Below, piece after piece: positions 1 to 11,699 of a stretch of DNA of 64,000 bases. Origin of the DNA: Molossus alvarezi (taxonomy: Eukaryota > Chordata > Mammalia > Chiroptera > Molossidae). The notes under the pieces were generated by a model that saw only the letters and a program-made list of their open reading frames with translations, ran no database searches and was not told the origin of the DNA. The stretch's first letter is position 1. The number at the start of each line of letters is the position of its first letter. The stretch covers positions 5,232,551-5,296,550 of the forward strand of contig CM073895.1 of the NCBI GenBank assembly GCA_037176705.1. The letters run 5' to 3'. The position numbers and the translations under genes are program-made.

Positions 1-2760
1 CTCGGGGTTTTATGGTTAGGAGGGGAGCCAGGAAGAGTGTGAACGTGGGATCGTGCTGGCTGCAGGGTGGAGAATGGACTGCAAGAGGGTGAGAGCAGAT
101 GGCCTCAAGGGCCAAAGACGGGACCCCCAGAACTCAGGGGGCCCAGTTCACGCACCCAGGGGTGCGACCTGCACTGGGAAGTAAAGGGAAGCAGGTCCCT
201 ACACTGAACCTCACTCAAGCTGTTAGACACGCTACAGGTTTCCTGCCTCCAGGCCTTTGCTCCAGTCAGTCAGCCCCGCCCCCCAGCCCAACTTCCACCT
301 CCCCTGGGGGCAACCCCTTTTCCCTGTGTGCAGGGGCTGGTGATGTCTCTATCTAGCTCCCCCGCTGGGCCCCAGCTGCCTGGTGGGGGGCTGGGCCTTC
401 TTTTGTGTCTCCAGCACCCCAGGCCGAGCTCCTTCTAAGTGCTGGCTTGGAGCTCACCCCAGGGCCCCTCAGAGGGCTGCACAGGCGGGGCGGCCAGGGC
501 CCTTCCTGGGGGGCAGCAGGACTGGGGAGGAGGAGTCGGATTGAGAGCAGAGGAGTTTGCCAGAGTGAAGGGGAGCTTCCCGTTTCCAGCGGGCCCTCTT
601 CCTGGGTCCATCCCTGTGACGCCCCGGGCATGGGCAGCTCCTTCCGGTGGCTGCAGCTCAGGGCCAGGCCGTGGGTCAGCATCTGCGAACAGCGCAGATG
701 CTGTCTGTGGACCTGCCTGAAGATAAAACTCCAGAAGTCAGGGAAATGCCCTTGGTAAGACCTGCGTGCTCCCCTTTATCAGAAAAGGAGCTTTACCTAA
801 CACCCCCACCCCCGGGCCTGAGATGAAGCCCACACCGTCTCGCATGCCCCAGGGTGCTGTGCAGCCTCTAGGCGGGAGCTCTGCTCGCGGGCCACGGGCC
901 ACGGGCCACGGGCCATGCCAGGACCACCTGGGAGCTTTCAGACAATGCCAGTGAGTGGCCTGTCCCCAGCTGGTCAGCAGCCACAGGGACTGAACCCCTG
1001 TGCCAATCCCCAGCCCTAACTGGTCCCCACCTGTTGGCCCCTATGACTCCCATCCTTGTCAGTGGCTGCCCTGAGCTTGTGAGACAGAGACACCTGGAAA
1101 GGAGGGAAGGCTGTCCCTCCTGGCTGTATCCTGTCGGGCAGGGGTCCTCACAGCATCAGGAGTGGGGGCCTGCAGGGGCCAGGCTGGGTGTGGCAGGCTC
1201 AGCCTGGCAGCTGCAGGCTGAGTGCCCCAGGCAGGGGTGTGGGCGGTGCCCTGTCCTGGCCCAGTGCTGCGTCTGGCAGGTGGATGACCAGATCCAGTGC
1301 TCTGGTGCCCCGCGACCTGGTGAGTGGGTCAGCACAGCAGCCACTTGGGTGGGGCCCCCATCCTGCTGTTGGGGAGGGAGATGCGTCACCCAAGAGGTGC
1401 TTGTTGACCGGGTGGCCCAGATATTTCCGGGCTGGGGCCTGCAATGTCCCTGAAATCCCCCCATTGCGGCCCACTTCATATACCACCTGCACGCACCCCC
1501 ACCAGCTCCCAGGAGAAGAGGGGGATCGGTGCCAGGAGTTACCCTGTCCCAGGCCACTCAGTCTGTCTGCACGCCCTCGCCACCCCCAGCTCCAGGCCAG
1601 AGGGAAGAGGCAGGGCAGAGGCCTGCGTGGGAGGCACGCAGTTTCGAACCTGAGCCTGTGCACACCCCGCCTGACCCCCGCAGGGTCCCCCTGCACCAGC
1701 AGAGGCCGGGGGACGCTGGTCAGGAGGATGCCTGCCCCCCACCAGGAAGGGTGACTCCCCTCCCCCAAGGCACTCTGCCCGAGGATCCGTCTGACCAGCG
1801 GCTGCAGACCCCGGCTGTGCGGTGCCTGCCAGGAGTTCGCTGTGCCCCCCCCACTCGAACCGCCCAGGAGCCCAGAGTTGGATATCTCCCAGAGTTATTT
1901 AAGAGGTTCTTCCCTTTTTTCCCATTTTGATGATATGTTTCTAAATTATTCATTAAACTTATCAGGGTGAGTAATACCTCCCAGCTTCCCCGTGTCAGCC
2001 CTAATGTTACGCGCCTGCCGCTCGGTGTTTACACGGTTGAGGGGGAGACGCCTTTCCCTCCATTTGTCTGCGCGCTAAGTGCCTGAGACAGAACTGCGGC
2101 AGCCCCACACACCTGGCCCCGAGCCGGCTTCCGCGGAACCTCGCCTGCCTCTCCTCCGCCCCCTGCACCGCGGGTCATGTTCCCAGGCTGGCTGCCGCCT
2201 GGAGCCGCCCCGCCCAGGGAAAGGGGGCACAGAAGCCCCCAGAGACAGCAGAGCCGCAAGGTCGGGATCGGAAGGGTTTTTCCTGGAAAGAAAGGGCCAC
2301 CAGGGAACATAAAAGATGTCAGCACCTCCTCAAGGCCCCTGCTTCGACCCAGAGCTGCCGCTTCTGGGGTCACACCCTGGGTCCCCATTCGTGCCTGTCT
2401 CTGGTGTCCGTTCACGCGTGCATGTGGCAGCCGGGCTGAGCTGGGCCAGCGCTGAGCCAGCCCATCCTCTTGGCCAGGAGGAACCCTTGCCTGGGGCGAG
2501 CCCCACGTCAGCCCAGGGCCAGGAGGCGAGCGGGGAGGGACTGGCCTGGTGCCCCCACCCCGTCCGGCTGCCCTCAGCGCCCGCAGCTGGCATGGTCCTG
2601 CTGGGGGATCCAGGCTCCGCTGGGCTTGGGTCAGGGCTTTGCACAGAGGCCTGGGCTGAGGGCTGCAGAGGGTGTGGGCTGAAGGAACCCGCCTCTCGCC
2701 GTGTCTGGGGTTAAGCTGCGCCAGCTGGTCTGTACGGTGGCTTTTTGGAACCCGAACCAT
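1..2760. other. GC-rich intron, no recognised element apart from short items
   Basis: Apart from the 7-base repeat at 889 and an AT-richer island at about 1880-2025 (a TGATGATATG-type stretch with TAAATTATTC), I see no repeat family, exon or RNA gene here. Long open frames on both strands follow from the high GC content. Confidence 0.6.
889..916. repeat. 7-base GC-rich tandem repeat
   Basis: Four copies of gggccac (last one gggccat). A short, nearly perfect simple repeat with no evident function. Confidence 0.8.
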
Positions 2761-2764
2761 TGCC

Positions 2765-2875
2765 TGCACCACCTGTGTTGTACAGTTGAGGACATTTCGA
2801 GGTTGGCATGCCCAAGGTCACATGTGGAGCAAGGCGTGGGGCTGGGGTTTGAGCCCAGACCCGAAAGACCCCGGT
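2765..2875 (-). mobile_element. MIR SINE fragment
   Basis: In reverse orientation it keeps the MIR core order: a degraded 'gatgaggaaact' region, then 'cccaaggtcacatg' and 'ggggtttgagcccaga'. It is ancient and diverged. Confidence 0.6.
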
Positions 2876-3199
2876 ATTTGTCCTCTCACACAGCATGGCC
2901 GGGGAGCTCTGAGCACCCCCAGGCCCACTCCCCGGAAGGGGAACCCCAGGAGCCCTAGCAGGCTTGGCCAGATGGGCCACCGCCCTGCTGCGTGACCTTG
3001 GCACCCCAGCCTGGCCACTGCACACCACCCCAGAGCAGGGCCAACAGCCTCCAGGCAGGAGATGCGCCCAGAGGGGAGAGACGGGGCAGTTCCTCACGTG
3101 GGGAACCCGCTGGAGGCGCGCTGTCTCCCTGAGGCGGAGTGGGGTGTGATCCCCCGCGCACCGGGCACCGCAGCTCCGAACAGGTGCTTGTCATTCTCT

Positions 3200-3390
3200 G
3201 CCACCGTCGGGGAAGACAGATCGTGCTTGGATAAGTGCAGCTTAAAATTGAAAACCAAGCAATTTACCTTCAATCGCTTCTCAGAATTTTGTGCAGCCAG
3301 AGACAGTTAAGGAGAAATAGACTCCCTTTCTATTTTAAGTGTTTCCTATTAACATTTGTTTCCTCCCTGAGATTGGGGTTGGGCTGAGGG
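3200..3390. promoter_or_regulatory. AT-richer island, possible conserved noncoding element
   Basis: This non-repetitive stretch is clearly AT-richer than its surroundings (aaaattgaaaaccaagcaat, ctattttaagtgtttcctat). No repeat family is recognised, and such islands in long introns of developmental genes are often conserved. Only an alignment can tell. Confidence 0.3.
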
Positions 3391-4814
3391 AGGGGTGTCG
3401 CCGTGAGGGCATCTTGCACCCACCTCCACGGGCCAAGGAGACGGCCTCCAGGCGCCGACAGGGTCCAGGGGGTCTGGTCACCTCCCTGCTCCTGGCAAAG
3501 CTGTCCCCCTGCCTTATTTCTGCCATGTGCCCATGGAGGTGGAGACCCAGCCCTGCCCACAAGTGTAGCAGGTGCCCCAATAGGAACTCTGCACCCCCAA
3601 CCCCACTGGGCCGTGCTCCCCGCATCCCTCTCTACTTGTTCAGGCTTCCAAGGGCAGATGTTCTCAAGCCTGTCTCCCAGGACGTGTCTGTGTCATCTCC
3701 AGTTAAGGAGCAGATGTTGACTTGGGGGTGCTTAGGGAGGCGTAGACCCAAGGCTTGCGGGTTTCTCCGGGGAGACCTGTCGGTGACACGTTTTGTCTGT
3801 GCTGAGGCCGGGCCCCTGACTCTTTGCTGGTGATGGGTCTCTCCACCCAGCTCCGGGTCTCCCCAGCCTCTGTGTCTCAGCACCCGCTGCAGCCTGGCCC
3901 GTGGGGTTGATCGCCGGGCTCTGTGCGGGTGGGGTCTGGCGCCCTCGGAGCACCCGGCTTGGGATCAGCACAGAGCAGGCTCTGCAAAGGGGAGCTGAGT
4001 TTGGACCCTTGTCCTGGAGGTCACCTGAGCCCTGAGGTCCCCAGTGGCCTGTGCAGACCGCCCCAGAGCTCCCATCTCCCTGGAGTGGAGGTGAGGGGGT
4101 CTCTGCAACAGAAGCCTCAGCCATTGCCCAACCACGGCACCCCGGGAGGATTTGCGCACTGCGGGGGTCATCGTTCCTGCTGCTCCCTGTGGGTGCCTGG
4201 CCAGGCCGTCTTCAGACGGATGTTTCCAGGCAGAAAAGCAGCAGGTTCCAAAGGGACAGAGCAGGGGCTGGGGCATAGGCTGAGGCAGCCTGCATGGACC
4301 CAGGGACCCCCACAACCCCCCCAGTATAACCAGGCCACTCTGGTTTTAGAGAGCTCAGGGCAAGGCAGCCCAGGGACCCTGCTGCAGCCCCCTGAGCCGG
4401 CGCCCCTGCGTGCAGGACTGTGATTTGGGGCAGTCTCACTCACAGCCTGCAGGTGGCTCCGGGGGGGCGCAGTGCAGGTGTCCTCCCGCTAACCCCAGCC
4501 GCCCCGCATCCCCTCAACCCGGTCCGCCAGTCGGGCCAATTCTGGGGAGGACCCAGAGAGCCCCGAAGCACAGCCCAGTCACTTTGCAGTCCTGTGTGCA
4601 GGGTGGCCGGCACCATTGCCCAGCCCCAGAGCAACCGGACGCCGGGCGTGAGGCTCTGGGAAGGGGTTCGCACAGTTCTGACTGTACCCCCGCCCCGTCC
4701 AGGCCCTCCCAAGGGCAGTGTGGGAGTCAAGGTCACTGAACACACTCGGAGCTTTTGTATGTTTCCACGTTTGCATCTGGTCTTGTTACCACGTGTACTA
4801 TACGTACAGAAGAG
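3390..4814. other. GC-rich intron without recognised features
   Basis: I see nothing beyond GC-rich, C- and G-run-rich intronic sequence. Confidence 0.6.
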
Positions 4815-4818
4815 TGAG

Positions 4819-4898
4819 TGATGTTTCTCTCTCTCTCCCCCTCCCACTCTATCTGAAGACAAATGGAAAAATATCCTCAGGTGAGGGCTTAAAAAAAA
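4819..4898 (+). mobile_element. Ves-type SINE, 3' tail only
   Basis: It matches the 3' end of the neighbouring full SINE: tgatgtttctctctc, a CT-rich stretch, atctgaagacaaatgg, aatatcctcaggtgagg and an A tail. The tRNA-related head is missing, so it is 5'-truncated or was cut by later events. The full-length copy follows directly after its A tail. Confidence 0.85.
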
Positions 4899-5142
4899 GC
4901 CCTGGCCAGTTCGGCTCAGCGGTTAGAGCATCAGCCCACGGACCAATGAGTCGCGGGTTTGATTCCGATCAAGGGCACCTACCTCGGTTGCTGTTCATCC
5001 CTGCCCTGGTCGGGGTGGTGCAGGAGGCAACCAATTGATGTGTCCCTCTCACATCGATGTTTCTCTCTCTCTTTCTCTCCCCCTCTCGCTCTATCTGAAG
5101 ATAAATGGAAAAATATCCTCAGGTGAGGATTTAAAAAAAAAA
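4899..5142 (+). mobile_element. Ves-type bat SINE, full length
   Basis: tRNA-derived head with an RNA polymerase III A box (ggctcagcggttagagc, near 4913) and B box (gggtttgattcc, near 4955). A body with tcacatcgatgtttctctct, the tail motif aaatatcctcaggtgagga and a poly(A) follow. This is the bat Ves family layout. It sits head-to-tail behind another SINE tail. Confidence 0.93.
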
Positions 5143-5280
5143 GTGATTAAACCGTGTACAGAGAGCCAGATAAATGATTAAAAAGCGTGTGACCACAACC
5201 CAGGACAAGGCAATGAACACGATCACAGGTGGTTCTCTGAGGTGCGCCTCTTCCCCGCAGTGGAAGGAACCAGGGCTAGA

Positions 5281-5311
5281 GCCCCCCCCCCCCCACACAC
5301 ACACACACACA
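5281..5311. repeat. C-run followed by (AC)n
   Basis: A run of about twelve C followed by an (AC)n microsatellite. Confidence 0.9.
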
Positions 5312-5489
5312 TTTCTGGATGGTTCAAGGGCCTGCGGGGGCCCTGCTCACCGGTGACCCACCCTCCTGGCCTAGGAGAGAAAGGGCCACTGCAGGGCGAC
5401 AGGATCAGCAGAGACTTGTCTGTCGTTTCAGACCCTCAGAAAGGGCAGTTGCGCAGAAACGGACTCACTCCCCGGGTCGGAAGGAAGTT

Positions 5490-5760
5490 CGGATCAATTA
5501 AAACAATTTACTTGGCTGCTGATGATTTCAGGCCGTGGTAATTTATCAGTACGTAAACGGCTTCTAGAACACATTCCTTCCCTGGCCGCACAGAGGGAAT
5601 TTTAACAAGTTCCTGGATAAATGAATCCTGGAATTTGTTAAAAGCCCATTGTTGTAAAACATGAAAGTAGGCCTTTCGCGTTGCTGGGAGGCCTGGAAGT
5701 TTCCAGAAACAGTGAAAACTTCTCATCAGTTCCTCACGGTGTCGGCAAATCGAACGGCAA
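5490..5760. promoter_or_regulatory. AT-richer island, possible conserved noncoding element
   Basis: Non-repetitive sequence with homeodomain-like cores (aattaaaacaattta), a SOX-like core (cccattgttg) and low GC against a GC-rich background. Conservation is not tested. Confidence 0.35.
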
Positions 5761-6344
5761 GAAAGGTCTCCCGTTGGAACGGGCCAGCGCCCCCGGGGGG
5801 GCCCCTGCTGCCCAAGGCAGGACTCTCAGGGACAGCAGGCCAAGCTGCCCGCAGTGGGCAGCCTTCGGGGGCTTTGGGGCCGGTCAGAAGCTTGTCTGTG
5901 CCTTTTATGTGGGGCCCAGAGTGTCCTCCCTGAGGCCAGCCAGGGTCTCCGGGCCTTGTCCTTGGAAAAGGAGGACCCTCCATGAGTCCTCTCCAACCCC
6001 AGACACCTCAGTCTCTTTTGTCAGTATGATCCCTTTGGGTAGGATCGAGCACCTCGAACCTCTAGAGATGTACGCCTTGGAGCCTCAACAAGGCGGTGAG
6101 GTGGGGGCTGCCCGGTCGAGCAGCAGACGGGTGCCCAGAGTTAAGGAACGTGTCCAAAGCGCCTGAACAGTGAGGGTTGGCTTGCTCTGGAGGCCTGTGC
6201 CCTGAAATCCACCTTCCACACTGCTGCCCATGCCTTCCGCAGACTCGCTCCCGCAGACTCACCCCGCCTGCTCCGGACCACGCGGGCTGCGGTGAGCGTC
6301 CGGCACACGGGGGCGTGCGGGGGCAGCTCGGGCAGGTCCCCACC

Positions 6345-7045
6345 TCGTTTGTCCGTTCACTCGGATGTGTTTGTTGAAGAACATGTGCTGGGCATGATCC
6401 TAGGTCTGGGGACATTAGTCCCAGGGACGCTGCTCTTGAAAGCGGGGGTCCTAGAGGGAGGAAGCAGAGAAAATAAGCAAACGAGCAAGTCACTGTGAGA
6501 TGTGTGGAGGTCTGTGGTCTCACTGACCCGGGGTCGGGAGATGGCTGTCTGAGGAGGGACAGGGGGACACGGAATGCTGCAGGCAGAGGGGGACACCTGT
6601 GCAGATGCACTTTGGCTGGAAGGAAAGAAGACAGGGATCTGGGAGGACAGGATGGGCGGGCGGGAAGCGGGCACCCAGGGGTGGCCTCAGGGCCCTGGAG
6701 GAAGGGAAAAGGGAGATTTTACCTGAAGTGCGGGGAACTTCAGGGACGTTTTGAGCTGGGCGGTGACATGGGCTGATTGGTGTGTTCTTAACTCTCCCTC
6801 TGGCTGCTAAGGGCAAAGTGGATGTGTGTCAGGAGGCCAGCGTGGAGACACATGGACCAGCCTGAGGCCCTGGCAGGGTCCCGGAGAGAGGACGGGCACC
6901 GAACCAGGGCAGGCGTAGTGTGAGGGAGACGGGGTGGCAGCGGAGGGTCTATTTTGAGGTGAGCTTGGCAGAATGTACTGATGGTTGACCTGTAAAGTTA
7001 AGGTAAGGAGAGGAATCAGGGTGGCAGATGGAGTCAGGGCCGGAA
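6345..7045 (-). mobile_element. Ancient L2-like interspersed repeat
   Basis: The left end reads like the reverse of an L2 3' end (tttgttgaagaacatgtgct, then cctaggtctggggac). Farther right come 'gagctgggcggtgacatgg' and 'ctctccctctggctgct', which belong to the same common mammalian repeat layout. It is heavily diverged; the family name is less sure than the fact that it is an old repeat. Confidence 0.55.
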
Positions 7046-7189
7046 GCACTGGGCAGTGGCGGGGCCATGGCTATAGGAGTGGACGGGGCGAGGGGGGAGC
7101 TCCCGGGTGCTGCACGGGCCACATTGCGATCGAGGTGCCCCTGACGTCCCGGGAGACGTATTGCCTCCGTCACTAAGGTCCACAGACAG

Positions 7190-7495
7190 GGGCGCACACA
7201 GCACCCACGCGTCTCTCACAGTCCTGGAGGCTGGACGTCCAAGGTCAGGGCGCCGGCAGGTTTGGTGTCTGGTGAGGGCCGGCGGCCTGGTGCCCAGTGG
7301 GCCGCCTTCTTGCTGTGTCCTCACATGGTGGAGAGGGGAGCTCTGGTGGCTCCTCCTCTTCGTATAAGGGCACTAATCCCATCACGGGCCCCACCTCATG
7401 ACCTCATGGAACCCCAATCACCACCCCAAAGCCCCACCTCCTGGGGGTTCGGGCTTTAACACATGGATTTTAGGGGCCTCTTTCGACTCTAGGAC
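7190..7495 (-). mobile_element. MLT1-type (ERVL-MaLR) solo LTR
   Basis: Read in reverse it follows the MLT1 LTR consensus closely: tcctggaggctgg, gcgccggcagg, gtgtctggtgagggcc, tgctgtgtcctcacatgg, ataagggcactaatccc, acctcatgacctcatgg. This is an old mammalian retrovirus-like LTR with no internal coding region seen beside it. Confidence 0.85.
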
Positions 7496-8154
7496 CCATC
7501 AGAGAGGCAGTGGAGAAGTCAGAACCTGAGTCAGGGATTAGTCAAAGGTCCGGCTGTGGGCGATGACTCAGGAAGAAAGAGGGGGGCCGGAGCCCAGAGA
7601 CTCCCACCGTTGGGAGGTCATGCGAGGAGGAGGGCGGAGGAGGCAGGAACTGACCAGGGCGGCGTCTGTCAACTAAGGAGGGAGAGTGTTTTCGGAAGGA
7701 GGCCCAGAGGGCCAGGGCAGAGCCCGGACAAGGGCGCATGCTCGGGGCACAGAGAGAAATGAATGCCCATGTTTCAGCTCCAGTGGGATCGGTTTTTGGA
7801 TGGTCTGCAGCCAGTTGCAAACCCTGTTGGAGCCTCGACTGCATTTTAGTAATGTTCACGGTGCTTCTGGTGGCTGCCGACACCCCAGGCACAGCAGCCT
7901 CTCCCTGGGGCACTGACAGGCAGTTCTTAAAAACACCTTTCGGAAAGCTATTTAAATGCTCCCGTCTGTGGCGAGATGAGTGTCTAAACCCAGCGCCTTC
8001 ATTCGCCTCGTCTCTAAACAAAGAAGGCGCGAAGCTCTTTCCTCCCGAGGTCTTGCTGGATGCGGAGGCCGTCCTCACTGGGCGCCCCGACATTTCCAGG
8101 GGCGCCCCGTGCACGCAGGCTCAGCTCCAGCAGTCCCCGAGGGAGACCCGTGAT

Positions 8155-8275
8155 GTGCATTACCCCGTTTTAGAGGTGGGGAAACTGAGGCCCAGCCTGA
8201 TGAATAAGAAGCTAAGTAGGTTGAGCCTCCTTGTACAGCTGGGGAAGCGAAGGAAGCTTGCCCAGGGGACCGAGC
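8155..8275 (-). mobile_element. MIR-like fragment
   Basis: Contains 'ccgttttagaggtggggaaa' followed by 'ctgaggcccag', the reverse MIR signature. A second weaker copy of the same kind of motif (acagctggggaagcg) follows. Confidence 0.5.
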
Positions 8276-8442
8276 TCCCAGGGACCGAGTGGGTCCGAGT
8301 CTGTTGTAGCTGAAATACCCTGCGTCGAATCCTCCTGGGAGCTTCCCCTGCTTGGGCACCCCGGTACCTGCTCCCTCCCTGCGTCCGGTCGGTGAGGGCA
8401 GGATGTGTGGGCGGGTTGGGACCCACCATGGGAACATTACCG

Positions 8443-8592
8443 CAGGGGTTCTCAGAGGGGTTCGGACCCCCACATTAGCACCCCCAGTGCCTGTTAAGTG
8501 TGCAGTTTCCCCAGGCTAACTGGCCTTCAGGGGAACAGATTCTTGGGGTGCTCCCAGGAGAGTTCTGACACTTGGCAGTTTGAGAGACCCTG
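8443..8592. mobile_element. MER5A-like hAT fossil with terminal inverted repeats
   Basis: Left end caggggttctcag and right end gtttgagagaccctg form an imperfect terminal inverted repeat with 120 bases between, the size and ends expected of MER5A non-autonomous DNA transposons. Confidence 0.6.
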
Positions 8593-8594
8593 GC

Positions 8595-10335
8595 TCCCAA
8601 TAAGCGCCTTCACTGTGATTTCAGACCCAGAGCATCTGGGGCTGTTGGCAGCACTCGGGGGTCCCCCGACGGCTGAGGGGACAGAGGCCCAGGGACAGGA
8701 AGTCTCTGCCCAGAGTCCCACAGAATCCCGGCCTGAACACCCCTGAGGGTCTTTCCCTCGAAGACATCCCCACCCTGGCCCTGGCCCAGCCTCCAGTCTG
8801 CCGTCCAGGAAGCAAGGTGTCTGCCCTATACAGGTGTCCTTTCCAGGGAAGGAGGCAGGAGGTCAGAGTTCAGGTGAACCTTAGCTGAAGGCCTGGCCCC
8901 CTTTGGGGCTGGCCTCCCCCATTTCCTGGGGTTCCCAGCCAGCAGCAGCAGCACAGTCATTAGGTCCTTTCTCCCCTCTCTATCCTTGGAAATAAGCCCA
9001 AGCCCACGAGAGGCCTGCAGAGGGGCTTGGAGGGGACAGAGCTGAACAGTCGGTGCAGGTGCGGCCAACAGCACCCCGAGCCACCTGGGCAGGGAAGCAG
9101 CGGGGCTCACTGCATGCGTGGGGGCCGGTGGCCTGTCTGTCCCTCCCACCACAGTGAGAGATGGGCCTGGGGCGGCGTGGAGGGGCTGACCTGCCCGTGT
9201 CCCCGAGCTCTGCTCCCGGAGCCTGGGTGTCGCTGGCTGAGGTCCGGAGGGTGGGTCCGTGCCGGGTCTAGCCAGATCTTGGAAACCAGGGACCAGCTCT
9301 TGGGAACAAACCTTGTCAGAGCTCCAGGATCCTTGACCCAGAATTTACCCAGTGTCCCCTGGGTCCCCGTGCCTGCTCACTCCCACGTACGCCACGCCGG
9401 CCACATGCACCCGCCTCCCCATCCACGGGACTCTCGTCCACAGAGCTCGGTGCCGTGGCCGCCCTCCCCGCTGCACACGGGCCGCGGGCACCCACGCCGC
9501 GGATGAGCCGTGGGCGCCAGGGGTCTCAGGGTCGCCCCTCCCTGGAACAGTTGATTCCCACTCCCATTTTCCTCCGTGGTTGACCTGGCCGTCAGCTGCC
9601 GGGGACAGCCAGATCCGTCAAGCCCCACGCCACTCGCTTTTATAGGTTTTCCCAGCTTTATTGCCTTCCCTGCAGCGGTGAGGGGCAGCGGCTGCAGGAG
9701 ACCCTTCACGCTGACGTGGCTTTTCCAATTTCATCCCCCGCCTGCCCCATCCATGTCTCTGTCTGTGAGACAGTCGGGAGGGGACAGCACTCAGGAGCGG
9801 GCTTCAGGAGCTGAGGGTGCGGAGGCCTGGCCTGGTCCCAGTGTGTGTCTCTCCACCTTAGCTCCCCTCTGCCCCCAGGCATTCATCTCTGCTGCCATCC
9901 TCTTCCTCTGTGGCCCCCGGGACACGGCCTGCTTGCTCGCGACGCGCAGGCGTCCCAGTCAGTGCCAGTACCAGCACCCGCCGTGCAGGCAAGACCCCCA
10001 GCCCAGGTGGACTCAGATGGGCTCCACCAGCTTCCAGCTGCGCTTGACCTCGAGCAGGAAGCCGACCTCTCTGAGCTCCATGGCCTCTGCTTCCAATGGG
10101 ATCGGTGACGGCATCCGCCTCCCGAGGCTGGAGGGGCGAGACGGCGTGTGACAGTCTGGCGCAGAATGGGTGCTCGGCGGGCAGCAGGCAGCGTGTGGTT
10201 TTCTCTCTAGTGGCTGGTTGACTGATGGCTAAGGCTGGCCCCAGACCCGCACAGGAAGGACGAGAGCCCGGTCTGCGCTGGGCGGCCTCTGAGGGCGTGA
10301 CAGGGTCCGGGGCAGAGCGTGGACTACCGGGGTGG
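8595..10335. other. GC-rich intron without recognised features
   Basis: No repeat family, exon or RNA gene recognised. A vague MIR-like pattern at 8640-8720 is too degraded to call. Confidence 0.55.
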
Positions 10336-10361
10336 GGACACGATCAGTCAGGATTCTCCCG

Positions 10362-10570
10362 CAGGGGTGGGGAACGTCCGGCCCTCGGGCTGTGTAAGGC
10401 CCATGAAATCAGTACCAGCTCACAGCACACGTCTCACCGAGTCAGCCTGACCACATAGAGCAGGGTAACCACATAGACCAGGGTAACTTTTAAGTTGATG
10501 ATTTTGTATGGCCTGCGAGTGATGTTATAAATATCCAACTGGCCCTTGGCAGAAAAAAGGTTCCCCACCC
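10362..10570. mobile_element. Non-autonomous hAT element nested in the LTR-like element
   Basis: Left end caggggtggggaacgtccgg and right end gttccccaccc are inverted copies. The inside has ggccctcgggctg and gtatggcctgcgagtgatg, typical of short bat/mammal hAT elements. A small internal duplication (accacatagagcagggtaac and accacatagaccagggtaac) lies near 10450-10490. The last few bases of the right end are missing. Confidence 0.65.
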
Positions 10571-10582
10571 AGAACCAAGAGG

Positions 10583-11330
10583 GTGTGTGTGTGTCTATAT
10601 GTATCCATATTTATATCTGTCTCTGTCTATGTCTCTGTCTCTATGTCTCTATGTCTGTATCTCTATCTATATCTCTGCCTCTATGTCTATGTCTCTGTCT
10701 CTATGTCTGTGTCTCTATCTATGTCTCTGTCTCTATGTGTCTCTGTCTATCTCTGTCTACATCTCTATTTCTATCTCTGTCTTTATGTCTATGTCTCTGT
10801 GTCTCTGTCTCTGTCTCTGTCTCTGTTTCTCTGTGATTGTCTTTGTCTTTATTTCTCTGTCTCTGTCTATGTCTATGTTGCTGTCTCTGTCTATGACTTT
10901 ATGTCTTTGTCTCTGTCTCTGTTGCTATGTCTCTGTCTCTATGTCTCTGTTTATGTCTATGTCTGTCTCTATGTTCCTATGTGTCTGTCTCTGTCTCTAT
11001 GTCTCTGTCTCTGTCTCTGTCTATGTCTCTATGTCTGTATCTCTATCTATATCTCTGTCTCTGTGTCTATGTCTCTGTCTCTATGTTGTATCTCTGTCTG
11101 TCTATATCTCTGTCTACATCTCTATTTCTGTCTCTGTCTTTATGTCTCTGTCTCTATGTCTATGTCTCTATGTCTATGTCTCTGTGTCTCTGTCTCTATG
11201 TCTTTGTCTATGTCTCTGTTTCTCTGTGATTGTCTTTGTCTCTGTCTATTTCTCTGTCTCTGTCTATGTCTATGTTGCTGTCTCTGTCTATGTCTATATT
11301 GCTGTCTCTGTCTCTGTCTATGTCTAAAGC
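10583..11330. repeat. Long (TGTCTC/TATGTCTC)n microsatellite
   Basis: About 750 bases of tgtctc, tgtctatg and tctatatc units. All three forward frames stay largely open simply because the units lack stops. It lies where the host LTR-like repeat normally has a short CT/TA tract, so it probably grew from that. Confidence 0.95.
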
Positions 11331-11699
11331 ACAATTAATTGGTTGTTAAGGAGTTGGCTCACACAGCTGTGGGACCGCAAAGTCCAAACTCTGCAGCCCA
11401 GACCAGCAGGCTAGAGACACAGGGGAGGGTCAGTGTCCAGTCCCAGGTCTGAAGGCCGCCTGGAGCCAGAAACCCTCCTTTATTCTTTCTGGGGCACTTC
11501 AGTCTTTCTCCCGACCGACTGGATGAGGCTCAGCCACGTCACGGAGGCTGCTCTGCCTACCCAAAGTACTGCTTTTATTGTGAATCTCCTCTAACAAATA
11601 CCTTCACCGCCATGTCTAGGCTGGCATTTCACCAGGTATCTGGACACTGTGGCTTAGCCAAGCTGACACATGGAATTAGCCATCCCAGGGAGGAGGAGC

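Larger units (their letters stand above)
10339..11690 (-). mobile_element. Old LTR-like element broken by a hAT insertion and a microsatellite
   Basis: The flank gatcagtcaggattctccc (about 10341-10360) is the start of a common mammalian LTR-like repeat in reverse. The continuation agaaccaagagggtgtgtg appears only after a hAT element, at 10571. The rest of the element (gagttggctcacacagctgt, gactggatgaggctcagcca, ccaagctgacacatgg) resumes at 11340 after an expanded TCTC/TATA-type tract. I do not give a family name; the TG...CA ends suggest an LTR. Confidence 0.6.

Noticed and set aside
1156..1768. Overlapping frames of 130-190 residues on both strands
   Set aside because: Low stop-codon density from high GC content; no similarity recognised.
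4899..5000. tRNA gene
   Set aside because: The A and B boxes belong to the SINE head; the sequence does not fold into a full tRNA and is followed by the SINE body.
10546..11338. About 250-residue frames rich in Val, Ser, Leu and Cys that look membrane-like
   Set aside because: Translation of the TGTCTC/TATG microsatellite in several frames.
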